A stretch of 34,825 nucleotides of DNA from Deltaproteobacteria bacterium (GTDB taxonomy: Bacteria > Desulfobacterota > Dissulfuribacteria > Dissulfuribacterales > QOAL01): positions 1-34,825 of the forward strand of contig WFZZ01000230.1 in NCBI GenBank assembly GCA_015489315.1, in the 5' to 3' direction. The notes beneath the pieces are model-generated. The model was not told the origin of the DNA. It did no database searches and saw only the letters and a list, made by a program, of their open reading frames with translations. Of the stretch, positions 1 to 8,915 are shown piece after piece; position 1 is the stretch's first letter; each line of letters begins with the position of its first letter. The translations under genes were made by a program, and so were the position numbers.

Positions 1-452
1 GTTTAATATATACCCTCATTCCCGATGAGCTTTTTACCAGCCATCTTCAAGGCGGTATTTTGTCAATGATTCTCATGTTGTTTTTAGGAATTCCCATCTA
101 TATCTGTGCTTCTGCTTCAACTCCCGTTGCAGCAGCAATGATTTTGAAAGGCATGAGCCCGGGGGTAGCCCTTGTTTTTTTGCTAGTTGGTCCAGCCACA
201 AATATTACTTCTATTTCCATTTTATATGGAATTCTAGGTAAAAAGGGCACGGCTGTTTACCTTTTGGCTATCTCTTTTTTTAGTGTACTTTCAGGTCTAA
301 TTCTTGATTATGTTTACAATATTATTGGAGTTTCACCCATAGCTATAATTGGCAAGGCCGCTGAACTAATCCCTCCCTACTTGATGACTGCATCTGCCAC
401 AATTCTTTTAATATTCTTTGTAATAAATCTGACTAAAAAAAATCGAGATTAG
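1..452 (+). CDS. SO_0444/ArsP (DUF318)-like permease, C-terminal part, truncated by window start
   Basis: Frame is open to the left edge (LIYTLIPDELFTSHLQGG...); conserved ASASTPVAAAMILKGMSPGVALVFLLVGPATN plus hydrophobic helices. The listed TTG start at 60 is probably internal. Confidence 0.8.
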   Translation, partial: LIYTLIPDELFTSHLQGGILSMILMLFLGIPIYICASASTPVAAAMILKGMSPGVALVFLLVGPATNITSISILYGILGKKGTAVYLLAISFFSVLSGLILDYVYNIIGVSPIAIIGKAAELIPPYLMTASATILLIFFVINLTKKNRD

Positions 453-463
453 AAGAATCGCCC

Positions 464-493
464 TGGACAACTGGATATTAAGGGGTTTATAAT
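464..493 (+). promoter_or_regulatory. Candidate sigma70-type promoter TGGACA-N18-TATAAT upstream of the unknown exported gene pair
   Basis: TGGACA at 464-469, TATAAT at 488-493, followed by the ORF starting at 528. Confidence 0.5.
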
Positions 494-527
494 TTTTCAA
501 AATAAAATAATGAAGGGTGTAAAAATT

Positions 528-1820
528 ATGAAAAATTCCTGGAGCAAACCCCTTATAATTTTTCTGTCTCTTTTTATTTTGTTGCCTTTAATTGTTACGG
601 CCAGCACTAATTCATTTGAAGTTGGCAAGGTTAAAGCTGGTTTTTCCTCTCCCATAAAATCTTGGGTATCTGTCAAGTGGTATTCTCCTCTAAATAGAAA
701 GACTGTAACTAAGCGTTTTATAATGGTATCCGGGCCTTTTAAGTTAAAGGTAGATTATGAACTGAAAGATAGCTCCAGAACAGTTGGTTATAAGTTAAAG
801 GCAATACAAAAATTGGATATATACAATTTTTCATCATGGAAATGGGTAATTGGTGGGACTGGAAACTCTCAACAAGGCCCAAAAAGCAGATGGAAAAAAT
901 ATACCCATAGAGGGTCTTTTGATATATATCCCTTATTAGGCCCATCACCTAGTATCTGCTCGTCTTTTGGGCGTTTCAGATTGAGGCTTGAGGCATATTC
1001 GACTCGTGGAAAACATATAAAAAAAGATAGAATATTTTATATAGCCAAAAAAATTCCTAATAACAGTCCAATACCAAGAAACAAGCGAACTGCTGCTCTT
1101 CGCTGGGCAGCCATGAGACTTGAAAAGGCTGCAACTTACAAAAAACTGGCATTGGTATGGAGAAGTTTTCAGAACGGATCCCGTAGCACATTTTCTAATG
1201 CAATGTCAGAGATAATAGTTATGGCAACAGGATATTTATCTGATACCAATCGTACGGATTTTGCAACATCTAGTGGTCTTGAAATATTAACAGATTTTGC
1301 TGATAAATTGGGAGAGACTGCTGGCGCCTTAGGTGAAGTAATTAATAACAGCTATATGGGTTATACCATGGCAAAAAATTCTTGGAGCATATTAAAGGCT
1401 GCTGAAGGTTCGTTACGAGCAGCCATGTCCCAAACTTATTTGCAACAAGCTGCTCAAGCATATGATCTAGATAATAGTCTTGAACAGCTTGCAAGTGCAT
1501 GTCGCGACGAGGCCATTACATTTATAAAATTGGCCTACGGTGAGGGAGTTTCAAGTGGTCAATGGGATAACAAGTTACATAATGAATTTAATAAAATTAA
1601 ATGGGCTATGCAGGCTGTATCTTCTGCAAGAAGTGCTGCTCAAAGTAAATTAAATTCCTTGCAAAGCCAGATTGGACAGTTTGGTGGGTTGGGACCGTTA
1701 TCAGGTGCTTTAGGTAATCCTTCACAAGCGATGAACAAGATAAACAAATTTTTACGGTTTACAGAAGATCTAATAAGAAGTGACAAAAATATGTTTTCAA
1801 CGGCTTATGGTTGGAACTAA
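528..1820 (+). CDS. Exported protein of unknown function: beta-rich N-terminal half, helical Ala/Ser/Gln-rich C-terminal half
   Basis: Signal-peptide-like MKNSWSKPLIIFLSLFILLPLIVTAS; SD-like gaaggg before ATG at 528 (the ORF track starts at 510). Confidence 0.75.
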   Translation: MKNSWSKPLIIFLSLFILLPLIVTASTNSFEVGKVKAGFSSPIKSWVSVKWYSPLNRKTVTKRFIMVSGPFKLKVDYELKDSSRTVGYKLKAIQKLDIYNFSSWKWVIGGTGNSQQGPKSRWKKYTHRGSFDIYPLLGPSPSICSSFGRFRLRLEAYSTRGKHIKKDRIFYIAKKIPNNSPIPRNKRTAALRWAAMRLEKAATYKKLALVWRSFQNGSRSTFSNAMSEIIVMATGYLSDTNRTDFATSSGLEILTDFADKLGETAGALGEVINNSYMGYTMAKNSWSILKAAEGSLRAAMSQTYLQQAAQAYDLDNSLEQLASACRDEAITFIKLAYGEGVSSGQWDNKLHNEFNKIKWAMQAVSSARSAAQSKLNSLQSQIGQFGGLGPLSGALGNPSQAMNKINKFLRFTEDLIRSDKNMFSTAYGWN

Positions 1821-1851
1821 ATAATTCAAAAAAGAGCAGAGTTAAATAAAA

Positions 1852-2973
1852 ATGCTAAGATATAAAATTGAAATAAAAACCAAAGCCTTCATTGGCTTGT
1901 TTTTATTAGTGGTAATTTGTTTTTCGATTAATTCCTGGGCGCTTACGCCACCTCCCTTAAAATGGAGTCAGATTCAGGCAAATGGTTCAAGGGTTACCAT
2001 TATTGGTTCAAGGGATATTTCATTCACCATTTTGAGAAAGGACAAGGGACCTAAGAGGGATATAGAGACTCACGGCTATGCCTATGTGCTTTCTCGTGGA
2101 ATACCCTTGCCAAAAGATTGGCAAACTATAGTTTTTGAAGGAACTTGGTGGCAGGAACCAGCAAGGAAAAAGAACTATGAAGAGATGACCATATTTCTCT
2201 TTGCAAGATATCCTGCGCTTTTACACGGAAAATCTCTAGATGGAGTGCGTCTAAAAAATTTTATTAATATTTCTTATGATACCTGGAATAAACAACTCAG
2301 ATTTGAAGATGTCGGAAGTATGGAGGGACAAAAAAAGACTATCAGGGTCAATAGAAATATCCCTACCAAGCCAAGACCTTTTAGGCTTGTTGTTGAACGG
2401 AATACTGAAAGCGGACTCATTAGTTGGGAGTTTTATGAAAAGGAGCATGGAAAATGGAAATTAATTTACAGGTGTGATCATTCGAATCTCTTTGAAGAAA
2501 TAAATAGTAAAAAGATATATATTAAATTAGGGGGATGGACAACTTGGGAGTATCCTGTCAGCACAAGGCTTAGATTTAATAGGCTTTCCTATGCCATTTA
2601 CAATCAGCCCTTTTTAACTGAAAAAGAATCAGAAAATGAAGAAATCTCTGAATGTTTATGGGAAGTACCCCTTCCACCGGGTGCAAGAAAAGTTAAAGGC
2701 ACCAATATTTCTTTGAAAAAGACCAATGGTTTTATGGGAGAAATTAATGGTTCTGTTGTCTTATATTCAATTGGTCAGCCAATAGAAAGGATCATTCGTT
2801 TCTATAAAAATATTTCCATAAAGGGATGGGAAAGGGCCTTAGATCTTACCGCAGTTGAAAATGGCGGTTTAATGATATGGGAGAAGGACGATCAGAGTAT
2901 TCAAATTGTCATAGGAAAGGGAAAAAGTGGTGAGACGGAGATTATTATAGGTTGCGGGGAAAAGTTAAGGTAA
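1852..2973 (+). CDS. Exported protein of unknown function, lectin-like N-terminal region and a separate C-terminal domain
   Basis: Hydrophobic N-terminal export signal (AFIGLFLLVVICFSINSWA); 31 nt downstream of the previous ORF; C-terminal VPLPPGARKVKG...VVLYSIGQPIERIIRFYKNISIKGWERA. Confidence 0.75.
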   Translation: MLRYKIEIKTKAFIGLFLLVVICFSINSWALTPPPLKWSQIQANGSRVTIIGSRDISFTILRKDKGPKRDIETHGYAYVLSRGIPLPKDWQTIVFEGTWWQEPARKKNYEEMTIFLFARYPALLHGKSLDGVRLKNFINISYDTWNKQLRFEDVGSMEGQKKTIRVNRNIPTKPRPFRLVVERNTESGLISWEFYEKEHGKWKLIYRCDHSNLFEEINSKKIYIKLGGWTTWEYPVSTRLRFNRLSYAIYNQPFLTEKESENEEISECLWEVPLPPGARKVKGTNISLKKTNGFMGEINGSVVLYSIGQPIERIIRFYKNISIKGWERALDLTAVENGGLMIWEKDDQSIQIVIGKGKSGETEIIIGCGEKLR

Positions 2974-4269
2974 TCAGATTGTACTAATTTTTAATGCCTC
3001 ACCACTGGCAACACCTGTAAAAAGCCAATAAAGGGATGCAGAAAGATGGACCATTCCATCGGTAAAAAGATTGGTTGTCCAAAACATGATCAAAAAGGTC
3101 ATTGCAGCAAGAAATAGAACTTTTTCTCTATAGGTAGAGGAATTTCTGTATGCTCTTAAAAAGAGTCTAAATTGAGATATTATTAATAAAAGTAAGAATA
3201 AAGCACCTTGCACACCAAACTGAAAGGCATAGTCTATAAATACATTATGGCCGTGATATAGCCCTGCCCTTTTTATAAGGTCTTTATGGTAGATTTTTAT
3301 TAGTTTTGTTCCTGTACCCTTAGGGATAAAAGGATTTTTGGCAATCTCCTTGATGAATTCTCTGTAGGTAGAAATTCTGAGGGGGATGGAGCCCCCTTCT
3401 ATTTTGGCCTCTTCTACCTTCCCCTTTAAAAGAAGATTCCAGTTTTCCCTTACAAAATAGCCCTTTTCCCCAAAGATAAATAATGAAGCTAGTAGGATCA
3501 AAAAGGCCCCAAGTGCAAGGGCAAAATATTTTGTCCTTGCCTTTATTAATAGCGTAGAAAAGCACATGCCTATTATGACAGCAAGAGTTGCCCCTCTCCT
3601 TGTGGTGCTAAAAAGAACAAGAATGTTTAATAGTAAAAGTGTTAAATAGGGCCACCTCTTTTTTGTGTCTGGATAAATCAGGGCCGAAAAAAGGACCGAA
3701 ATCAAAAACGTGAGAAAAAGGCTGGTGTGTTTTATCCCATTATAAAGGTCACAAAGATTTCCATATAGAAAAAAGATGTCAAAGGGGTTTTTAATTTTCT
3801 GATCTCCACCAAACATAAAGGGAGAGTCAGGAAAAAATATCCATTGAAACATTATTCCAAGATAGAGACTTAGAAAGATCAAATTAATGGGGATTATAAC
3901 TTCAGGGAATTTGATTTCATTTTCTCTTTTTAAAAAATAAAATGAAGTGCCTGTGTATAAGAGAATATTTACAAAAAATTCACTAAAGCAGTTTTTCAAG
4001 GAAAATATTGGGTCAGGGCTAAAAAAAATTCCTGATATTGCTGCCAAAAAGATCAAAAGAAAAAAAACAAAAGGGGGTCTTGCCAAGATTATAAATGCCT
4101 CTTTTTTTAAAAAGAGCGAGTGCTCCCTCATTAGAATTTTTAATGAAATAATGGCGATTAAAAGAGAAAGTATGTATCTTTCAAGGGGATAGATGTGAAA
4201 CGGGATTACTGCCAGATAAAACGGGATCAGAAGGGTCAATATGTCCTTTTTTGATTTATTTATTTCCAT
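2974..4269 (-). CDS. O-antigen ligase/polymerase-like (Wzy_C/WaaL family) membrane protein
   Basis: Multiple TM segments; STTRRGATLAVIIGM and a late GHNVFIDYAFQFGVQGALFLLLL segment typical of the family. Confidence 0.75.
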   Translation of the reverse strand: MEINKSKKDILTLLIPFYLAVIPFHIYPLERYILSLLIAIISLKILMREHSLFLKKEAFIILARPPFVFFLLIFLAAISGIFFSPDPIFSLKNCFSEFFVNILLYTGTSFYFLKRENEIKFPEVIIPINLIFLSLYLGIMFQWIFFPDSPFMFGGDQKIKNPFDIFFLYGNLCDLYNGIKHTSLFLTFLISVLFSALIYPDTKKRWPYLTLLLLNILVLFSTTRRGATLAVIIGMCFSTLLIKARTKYFALALGAFLILLASLFIFGEKGYFVRENWNLLLKGKVEEAKIEGGSIPLRISTYREFIKEIAKNPFIPKGTGTKLIKIYHKDLIKRAGLYHGHNVFIDYAFQFGVQGALFLLLLIISQFRLFLRAYRNSSTYREKVLFLAAMTFLIMFWTTNLFTDGMVHLSASLYWLFTGVASGEALKISTI

Positions 4270-5409
4270 TTAAGCGTGCAACAAGTCCCTATAAACACTA
4301 ACGGTCTTTTCAACCATAAGCTCTTTTGAAAAATGTCTTTTTACATGCTCTCTGGCCATTTTCCCCATTCTTTTAAGCTCATCCTCAGAAAGACCCCTGT
4401 ACTCCAGCATGGCCCTCGAAAGTTCATGGACATTTTTGGGGCTTACCATTTCGCCTATGCGCCACTCTCCCTTTTCCTCAAAAAGTTCAAAGATATCCCT
4501 TATGCCATCGGCATTGGTTGTAATTACGGGCAGACTTGACGCCATTGCCTCAAGGATTGAAACTCCCAGGCCTTCTCTAAAGGAAGGATGGACAAAACAG
4601 TCAAAGGCCTTCATGGCAATTGGCACTTCATCATATTCAACCCTTCCTGTAAAAAAGACCTTTTGCGAAATTCCGAGCTCATCAGAAAGGACTTTAAGCC
4701 CATTTTCAAGGGGGCCATCACCCACAATGGCAAGTCTTGTTTCCGGGTACATTCTGATTACTTCTCGAAAGGCCCTTAAGAGTATGTCATGGCACTTGGC
4801 CTTTTTAAGCCGTGCTACAATTCCAAAATAAAAACCATTCTCTGGAATGCCCAGAAAGCTTCGGGCCTCCCTTTGGGTAGCCTTAATACAAAATTTTTTA
4901 AGGCTTACTCCATTGTGAATTACTGTGATCTTTTTTTCTGGTATAAATCTGGCCTTTTCCCTTACATATTCCTTTACGGCATGACTTACACAAATGACCC
5001 TTTTAAGATTTTTTTTAATAAGCCTTATGGCAAGGCGGCGGTTAACATTCCTGAGGACATTGGTGGCCCTTACAGTATAGATAAGATTGACATCTTTCAT
5101 CCCAAGGGTTGAAAGTCCAGAGTGGACCAGTGCTCTGTGTCTTTGACTATGTATTATCTTAAAGCCATGGGACTTTATTATTTGTCTGAGGGCAAGGATT
5201 GCTTTAAGGTTGAGGCCTCTAAAATCCTTTTTGCCAAGGCCAAGGCCAAGGGCCTTTATCTTCGGACCTGCCATTACGGAATTTTTCGGATCGCCATAGA
5301 AATATAGTATTGTGGGCTCAAATCCTGCCGCAACCAGACCATTTAATACATATTTATGTACGTGCTTGTCCTTGCTAGGGTCGTCAAGTAAGTAAAGAAT
5401 TTTTTTCAT
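4270..5409 (-). CDS. Glycosyltransferase family 4
   Basis: ITVIHNGVSLKKF, VARLKKAKCHDILLRAF, FVHPSFREGLGVSILEAMASSLPVITTNADGIRDI. Confidence 0.9.
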   Translation of the reverse strand: MKKILYLLDDPSKDKHVHKYVLNGLVAAGFEPTILYFYGDPKNSVMAGPKIKALGLGLGKKDFRGLNLKAILALRQIIKSHGFKIIHSQRHRALVHSGLSTLGMKDVNLIYTVRATNVLRNVNRRLAIRLIKKNLKRVICVSHAVKEYVREKARFIPEKKITVIHNGVSLKKFCIKATQREARSFLGIPENGFYFGIVARLKKAKCHDILLRAFREVIRMYPETRLAIVGDGPLENGLKVLSDELGISQKVFFTGRVEYDEVPIAMKAFDCFVHPSFREGLGVSILEAMASSLPVITTNADGIRDIFELFEEKGEWRIGEMVSPKNVHELSRAMLEYRGLSEDELKRMGKMAREHVKRHFSKELMVEKTVSVYRDLLHA

Positions 5410-5410
5410 G

Positions 5411-6241
5411 TCAGGAATTAAGAATATGTCTCAGGGATTTTTCAATATTCGGATATTTAAAATCGAATCCTTCTTTTAAAAGCCTTTTGGGAAAGACCTT
5501 TTTGGAGCTTATGAGGACTGAGGCAGCTTCACCAAATATAATTTTTAGTGCAAGTGGCGGAACAGGTAGAAAGGCAGGCCGTCCAAGGACCTTGGCCAGG
5601 GCCTTTGTAAAATTTTTGTTGGTAACAGGGTTTGGTGAGACAGCATTAAAAATGCCTGTAAGCCCTTTTTTCAAAATAAATTCGTATATATTTAAAAGGT
5701 CAGAGATATCTATCCAGCTGGTGAACATATTCCCTTTTCCAATAGGGCCTCCTAGGCCAAGCTTAAAGGGAAGAAGCATTTTTTTTAAGGCCCCACCTTC
5801 CTTACCTAGGACTACTCCAAATCGCAATATGGCCAGATTTTTACTGCATTTTTGTGCCTCGGCCTCCCATGCCCTTGAAAGATTGCCCAAAAAATCAGAA
5901 GAAAGCGACTTACATTCTTCATCACATTCCTTATAATCAGGGTATATCCCAATTGCAGAGGTTGATATGAGATATTTGACGTCTGAATCATTTATGGCCC
6001 TTACAACCTTTTTGGTGGTGTTTATTCTGCTGTCATAAAGTACCTTTTTGTAGCCCTTTGACCATCTTTTGATTATGGGTGCACCTGCCAGATTGATGAC
6101 CGCATAGACTCCTTCCAGTTTTCTTATGATTTCATCAAATGAATCATCCCTTTTTATTACAATATGATTCTTAAATCTCTTTCTTATATGTGTTCCAACA
6201 AAGCCGCTGGCACCTGTAATGGCTATTTTTAGATCTATCAT
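5411..6241 (-). CDS. TIGR01777-family NAD(P)-dependent epimerase/reductase (YfcH-like)
   Basis: IAITGASGFVGTHI Rossmann motif, INLAGAPIIKRWSKGYKKVLYDSRINTT, LRFGVVLGKEGGALKKMLLPFKLGLGGPIGKG. Confidence 0.9.
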   Translation of the reverse strand: MIDLKIAITGASGFVGTHIRKRFKNHIVIKRDDSFDEIIRKLEGVYAVINLAGAPIIKRWSKGYKKVLYDSRINTTKKVVRAINDSDVKYLISTSAIGIYPDYKECDEECKSLSSDFLGNLSRAWEAEAQKCSKNLAILRFGVVLGKEGGALKKMLLPFKLGLGGPIGKGNMFTSWIDISDLLNIYEFILKKGLTGIFNAVSPNPVTNKNFTKALAKVLGRPAFLPVPPLALKIIFGEAASVLISSKKVFPKRLLKEGFDFKYPNIEKSLRHILNS

Positions 6242-6247
6242 AATCTT

Positions 6248-8350
6248 CTAGTTTTTGGCCGCCTGTATGGCGGTAATTGCAACGGTATTTACTACGTCTT
6301 CCACCAGACAACCCCTGCTAAGGTCATTTACTGGTTTTTTTAGACCCTGGATGATGGGGCCAATGGCTATGGCATTTGAAGAGCGCTGAACCGCCTTGTA
6401 GGTATTATTTCCGGTATTTAGATCAGGAAAGATAAAGACCGTTGCCCTTCCTGCGACTTTGCTCTCAGGGGCCTTTTTTCTTGCCACCTCCATATCAAAT
6501 GCAGCATCGTACTGCATGGGGCCGTCTATAAGGAGATCGGGCCTCATCTTCTTTGCAATTTTTATAGCCTCCCTGACCTTTTCTACATCCTTTCCTTTTC
6601 CGGAAGCTCCAGTGGAATAGGACAGCATGGCAACCCTTGGCTCTATTCCAAAGGATGCAGCGGTTTCGGCCGATGTGACAGCAATGGCAGCAAGCTCCCT
6701 GGAATCAGGGTCTGGGTTAACGGCGCAGTCTCCAAATACAAGTACTTTTGTCGGAAGACACATGAAAAAGACACTTGAGGCAATAATTATTCCAGGTCTT
6801 GTCTTTATGATCTGAAAGGCCGGCCTAAGGACATCCTGAGTGGCATGGGCCGCGCCCGATACCATACCATCTACCACATCCATATAGACCATCATAGCTC
6901 CAAAATAGTTTGCATCAAGCATGGCATCTCTTGCAGCATCACGGGTGATACCCTTCTTTTGTCTTAACTCAAAAAACCTTTGAATAAAATTGTCAAGAAG
7001 GCTCGAATGAGTATGGTCAATGATTTCAATACCGTCAAGATTAACCCCCAAAAGGGCAGCATTATCTAAGACAGTATCCCTATTTCCCAAAAGAACGATG
7101 TCTGTCACACCTCTGGCTTTTAATATCTCTGCTGCCCGCAATACCCGTTCATCATTGCTTTCTGGAAGGACGATTTTTTGTTTTTTTCTCTTTGCCCATT
7201 CAAAGAGCCTGTACTGGAACATCAGGGGAGTTACTATGTCTGAGGGCTTTAATGAAAGCCGATTTTTAATCTCATCTATATCAACCCTGGATTCAAAGGC
7301 CCCAAGGGCAATGTCAATTTTTTTGGGATACTTGGCCGTTATCTGGGGCTTAAGACGGCTTGCAGCCATGGCGGCAGTGAAGGTATCTTCTTTAACTCCT
7401 ATTATTGGAATGGATACAGACCTCAGGCCGTTTATAAGGCGCTCAACCCTTTTCCCAGGTCTAAGTCCTCCAGTCAAAAGGATGCCGGAAATATTGGGAA
7501 AGGTCTTTGAAAAAAGGGAGGAAAGGGTTCCGACCACTATATCCTCCCTGTCACCTGGTGTTATTACCAAATCTCCGTTTTCAAGGTATGAAAGGTAATT
7601 GTCCAGAGTCATTGCCGCTACCTTAAATTGAGTGGCTATTTGGCTAAGACTTGAAGGTTTCCCATAAACAAGTGTTCCGTTTAACGCTTCCAGTATTTCA
7701 CCTACAGTTGGGGATGCCAGTTCAGGTATTTGGGGTATAAAATAGAAGGGCGCATGGTCCTTTGCCTCTTTTTCAAAAAGAGCTTCAAGGCTTTTTATCA
7801 TCTTGGGCTCAACCATGTTGATTATGGTTGCAAGATGAAAACAGCCGTGGGAAGAAATGGCCTTTGAAGATATTTTAAACTCCTCCAAAATCTCCCTTGG
7901 GCCTTGTTCCTTTGCATTCATTACACCAAGAATTCCGGCTCCAAGATTTTGGGCAATCTCTATATTGGCATCTACATCAAATCCAGCACTGATTCCACTT
8001 GACTCAAAGCCTTCAATAATAACAAAGTCAAATTTTTCCTTTATCTTGTCATATCTTTCAATAACTGCCTGAACTATATCACTAAATTTTCCATCAGCCC
8101 CAAGGGCCTGAATCTCATCGACCTTAAAGACATGTGCATCCTTATAGTCTATATCCAGATCATATCTTTTCAGGATGAGGTCAAGATCGTTGTCTAGCTT
8201 TGGGCCTGAACGAATTACAGGTCTAAAAAAGCCGAGTTTTCCTACAACTCTTGAGGCAAGCTCCATCATGCCTAGGGTAACCATCAATTTACCGCTTCCT
8301 GGCTCTAAAGAAGTGATATATATGGCCTCATGTTCTTTATTTAAGGGCAT
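6248..8350 (-). CDS. pta: Phosphate acetyltransferase, long form (AAA_26 + DRTGG + PTA_PTB)
   Basis: 700 aa; N-terminal BioD-like ITSLEPGSGKLMVTLGMM, C-terminal KIVLPESNDERVLRAAEILKARGV and GRATVFIFPDLNTGNNTYKAVQR. Confidence 0.92.
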   Translation of the reverse strand: MPLNKEHEAIYITSLEPGSGKLMVTLGMMELASRVVGKLGFFRPVIRSGPKLDNDLDLILKRYDLDIDYKDAHVFKVDEIQALGADGKFSDIVQAVIERYDKIKEKFDFVIIEGFESSGISAGFDVDANIEIAQNLGAGILGVMNAKEQGPREILEEFKISSKAISSHGCFHLATIINMVEPKMIKSLEALFEKEAKDHAPFYFIPQIPELASPTVGEILEALNGTLVYGKPSSLSQIATQFKVAAMTLDNYLSYLENGDLVITPGDREDIVVGTLSSLFSKTFPNISGILLTGGLRPGKRVERLINGLRSVSIPIIGVKEDTFTAAMAASRLKPQITAKYPKKIDIALGAFESRVDIDEIKNRLSLKPSDIVTPLMFQYRLFEWAKRKKQKIVLPESNDERVLRAAEILKARGVTDIVLLGNRDTVLDNAALLGVNLDGIEIIDHTHSSLLDNFIQRFFELRQKKGITRDAARDAMLDANYFGAMMVYMDVVDGMVSGAAHATQDVLRPAFQIIKTRPGIIIASSVFFMCLPTKVLVFGDCAVNPDPDSRELAAIAVTSAETAASFGIEPRVAMLSYSTGASGKGKDVEKVREAIKIAKKMRPDLLIDGPMQYDAAFDMEVARKKAPESKVAGRATVFIFPDLNTGNNTYKAVQRSSNAIAIGPIIQGLKKPVNDLSRGCLVEDVVNTVAITAIQAAKN

Positions 8351-8519
8351 TCATCTCCATCCTTTGATATTTCTTGTAAGTGGATTCTAATAGTTGGATA
8401 TAAAAAAACAAAGGCTAATTTATGGACAGTTGAAGTGTATCTTGTGTCTTAAAAACGGATATGGAAAACAGCCCTAATTTGTGATAAAAGAAATCAAGTA
8501 TGCATTTAGGAAGTAAGCC

Positions 8520-8915
8520 ATGTACTCTTTTCACTTGATTGCAGAAAAAAGAATTCAGGAGGCCATGAGTCAGGGCCAGTTTGATAATCTTCCAGGAAAG
8601 GGCAAACCCCTTAAATTTGAAGACGATTCCATGGTCCCTGAAGACCTCAGGATGGCATATAAGATATTAAAAAATGCAGGTTTTATCCCGCCAGAATTAC
8701 AGACCGAAAAGGAGATAAGGCAGGCGGTTGACCTATTGGAGTCAATGGAGGATGAAAGGCTTCGTTATAAGCAGGTTATCAAACTAAATGTACTTGTCAC
8801 AAAGATGAATTTAATGAGAAAAAGACCTGTTAATTTGGAAGTTAATCAGTTCTATTATAGAAAGATTGTCGAACGAATAAAGATCAATTCAAAAGACCAG
8901 AGTAATACTCCCTAG
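8520..8915 (+). CDS. DUF1992 domain protein (DnaJ homolog subfamily C member 28-like domain)
   Basis: AEKRIQEAMSQGQFDNLPGKGKPLKFEDDSMVPEDLRMAYKILKNAGFIPPE is characteristic. Confidence 0.88.
   Translation: MYSFHLIAEKRIQEAMSQGQFDNLPGKGKPLKFEDDSMVPEDLRMAYKILKNAGFIPPELQTEKEIRQAVDLLESMEDERLRYKQVIKLNVLVTKMNLMRKRPVNLEVNQFYYRKIVERIKINSKDQSNTP

Noticed and set aside
60-452. ORF with a TTG start as a complete 130-aa protein
   Set aside because: The frame is open to the window edge and encodes more of the same permease, so this is a truncated gene.
4409-4831. 140-aa ORF antisense to the glycosyltransferase
   Set aside because: Same reason; low-complexity Ser-rich translation.
5487-5936. 149-aa plus-strand ORF antisense to the epimerase
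   Set aside because: Shadow ORF over a well-supported conserved gene.
7020-7598. 192-aa plus-strand ORF antisense to pta
   Set aside because: Fully inside a conserved gene; Ser/Arg/Leu-rich shadow-frame composition and no recognisable motif.
6248-8350. pta without adjacent ackA as evidence of unusual acetate metabolism
   Set aside because: ackA could lie elsewhere; absence within a 35-kb window is not informative.
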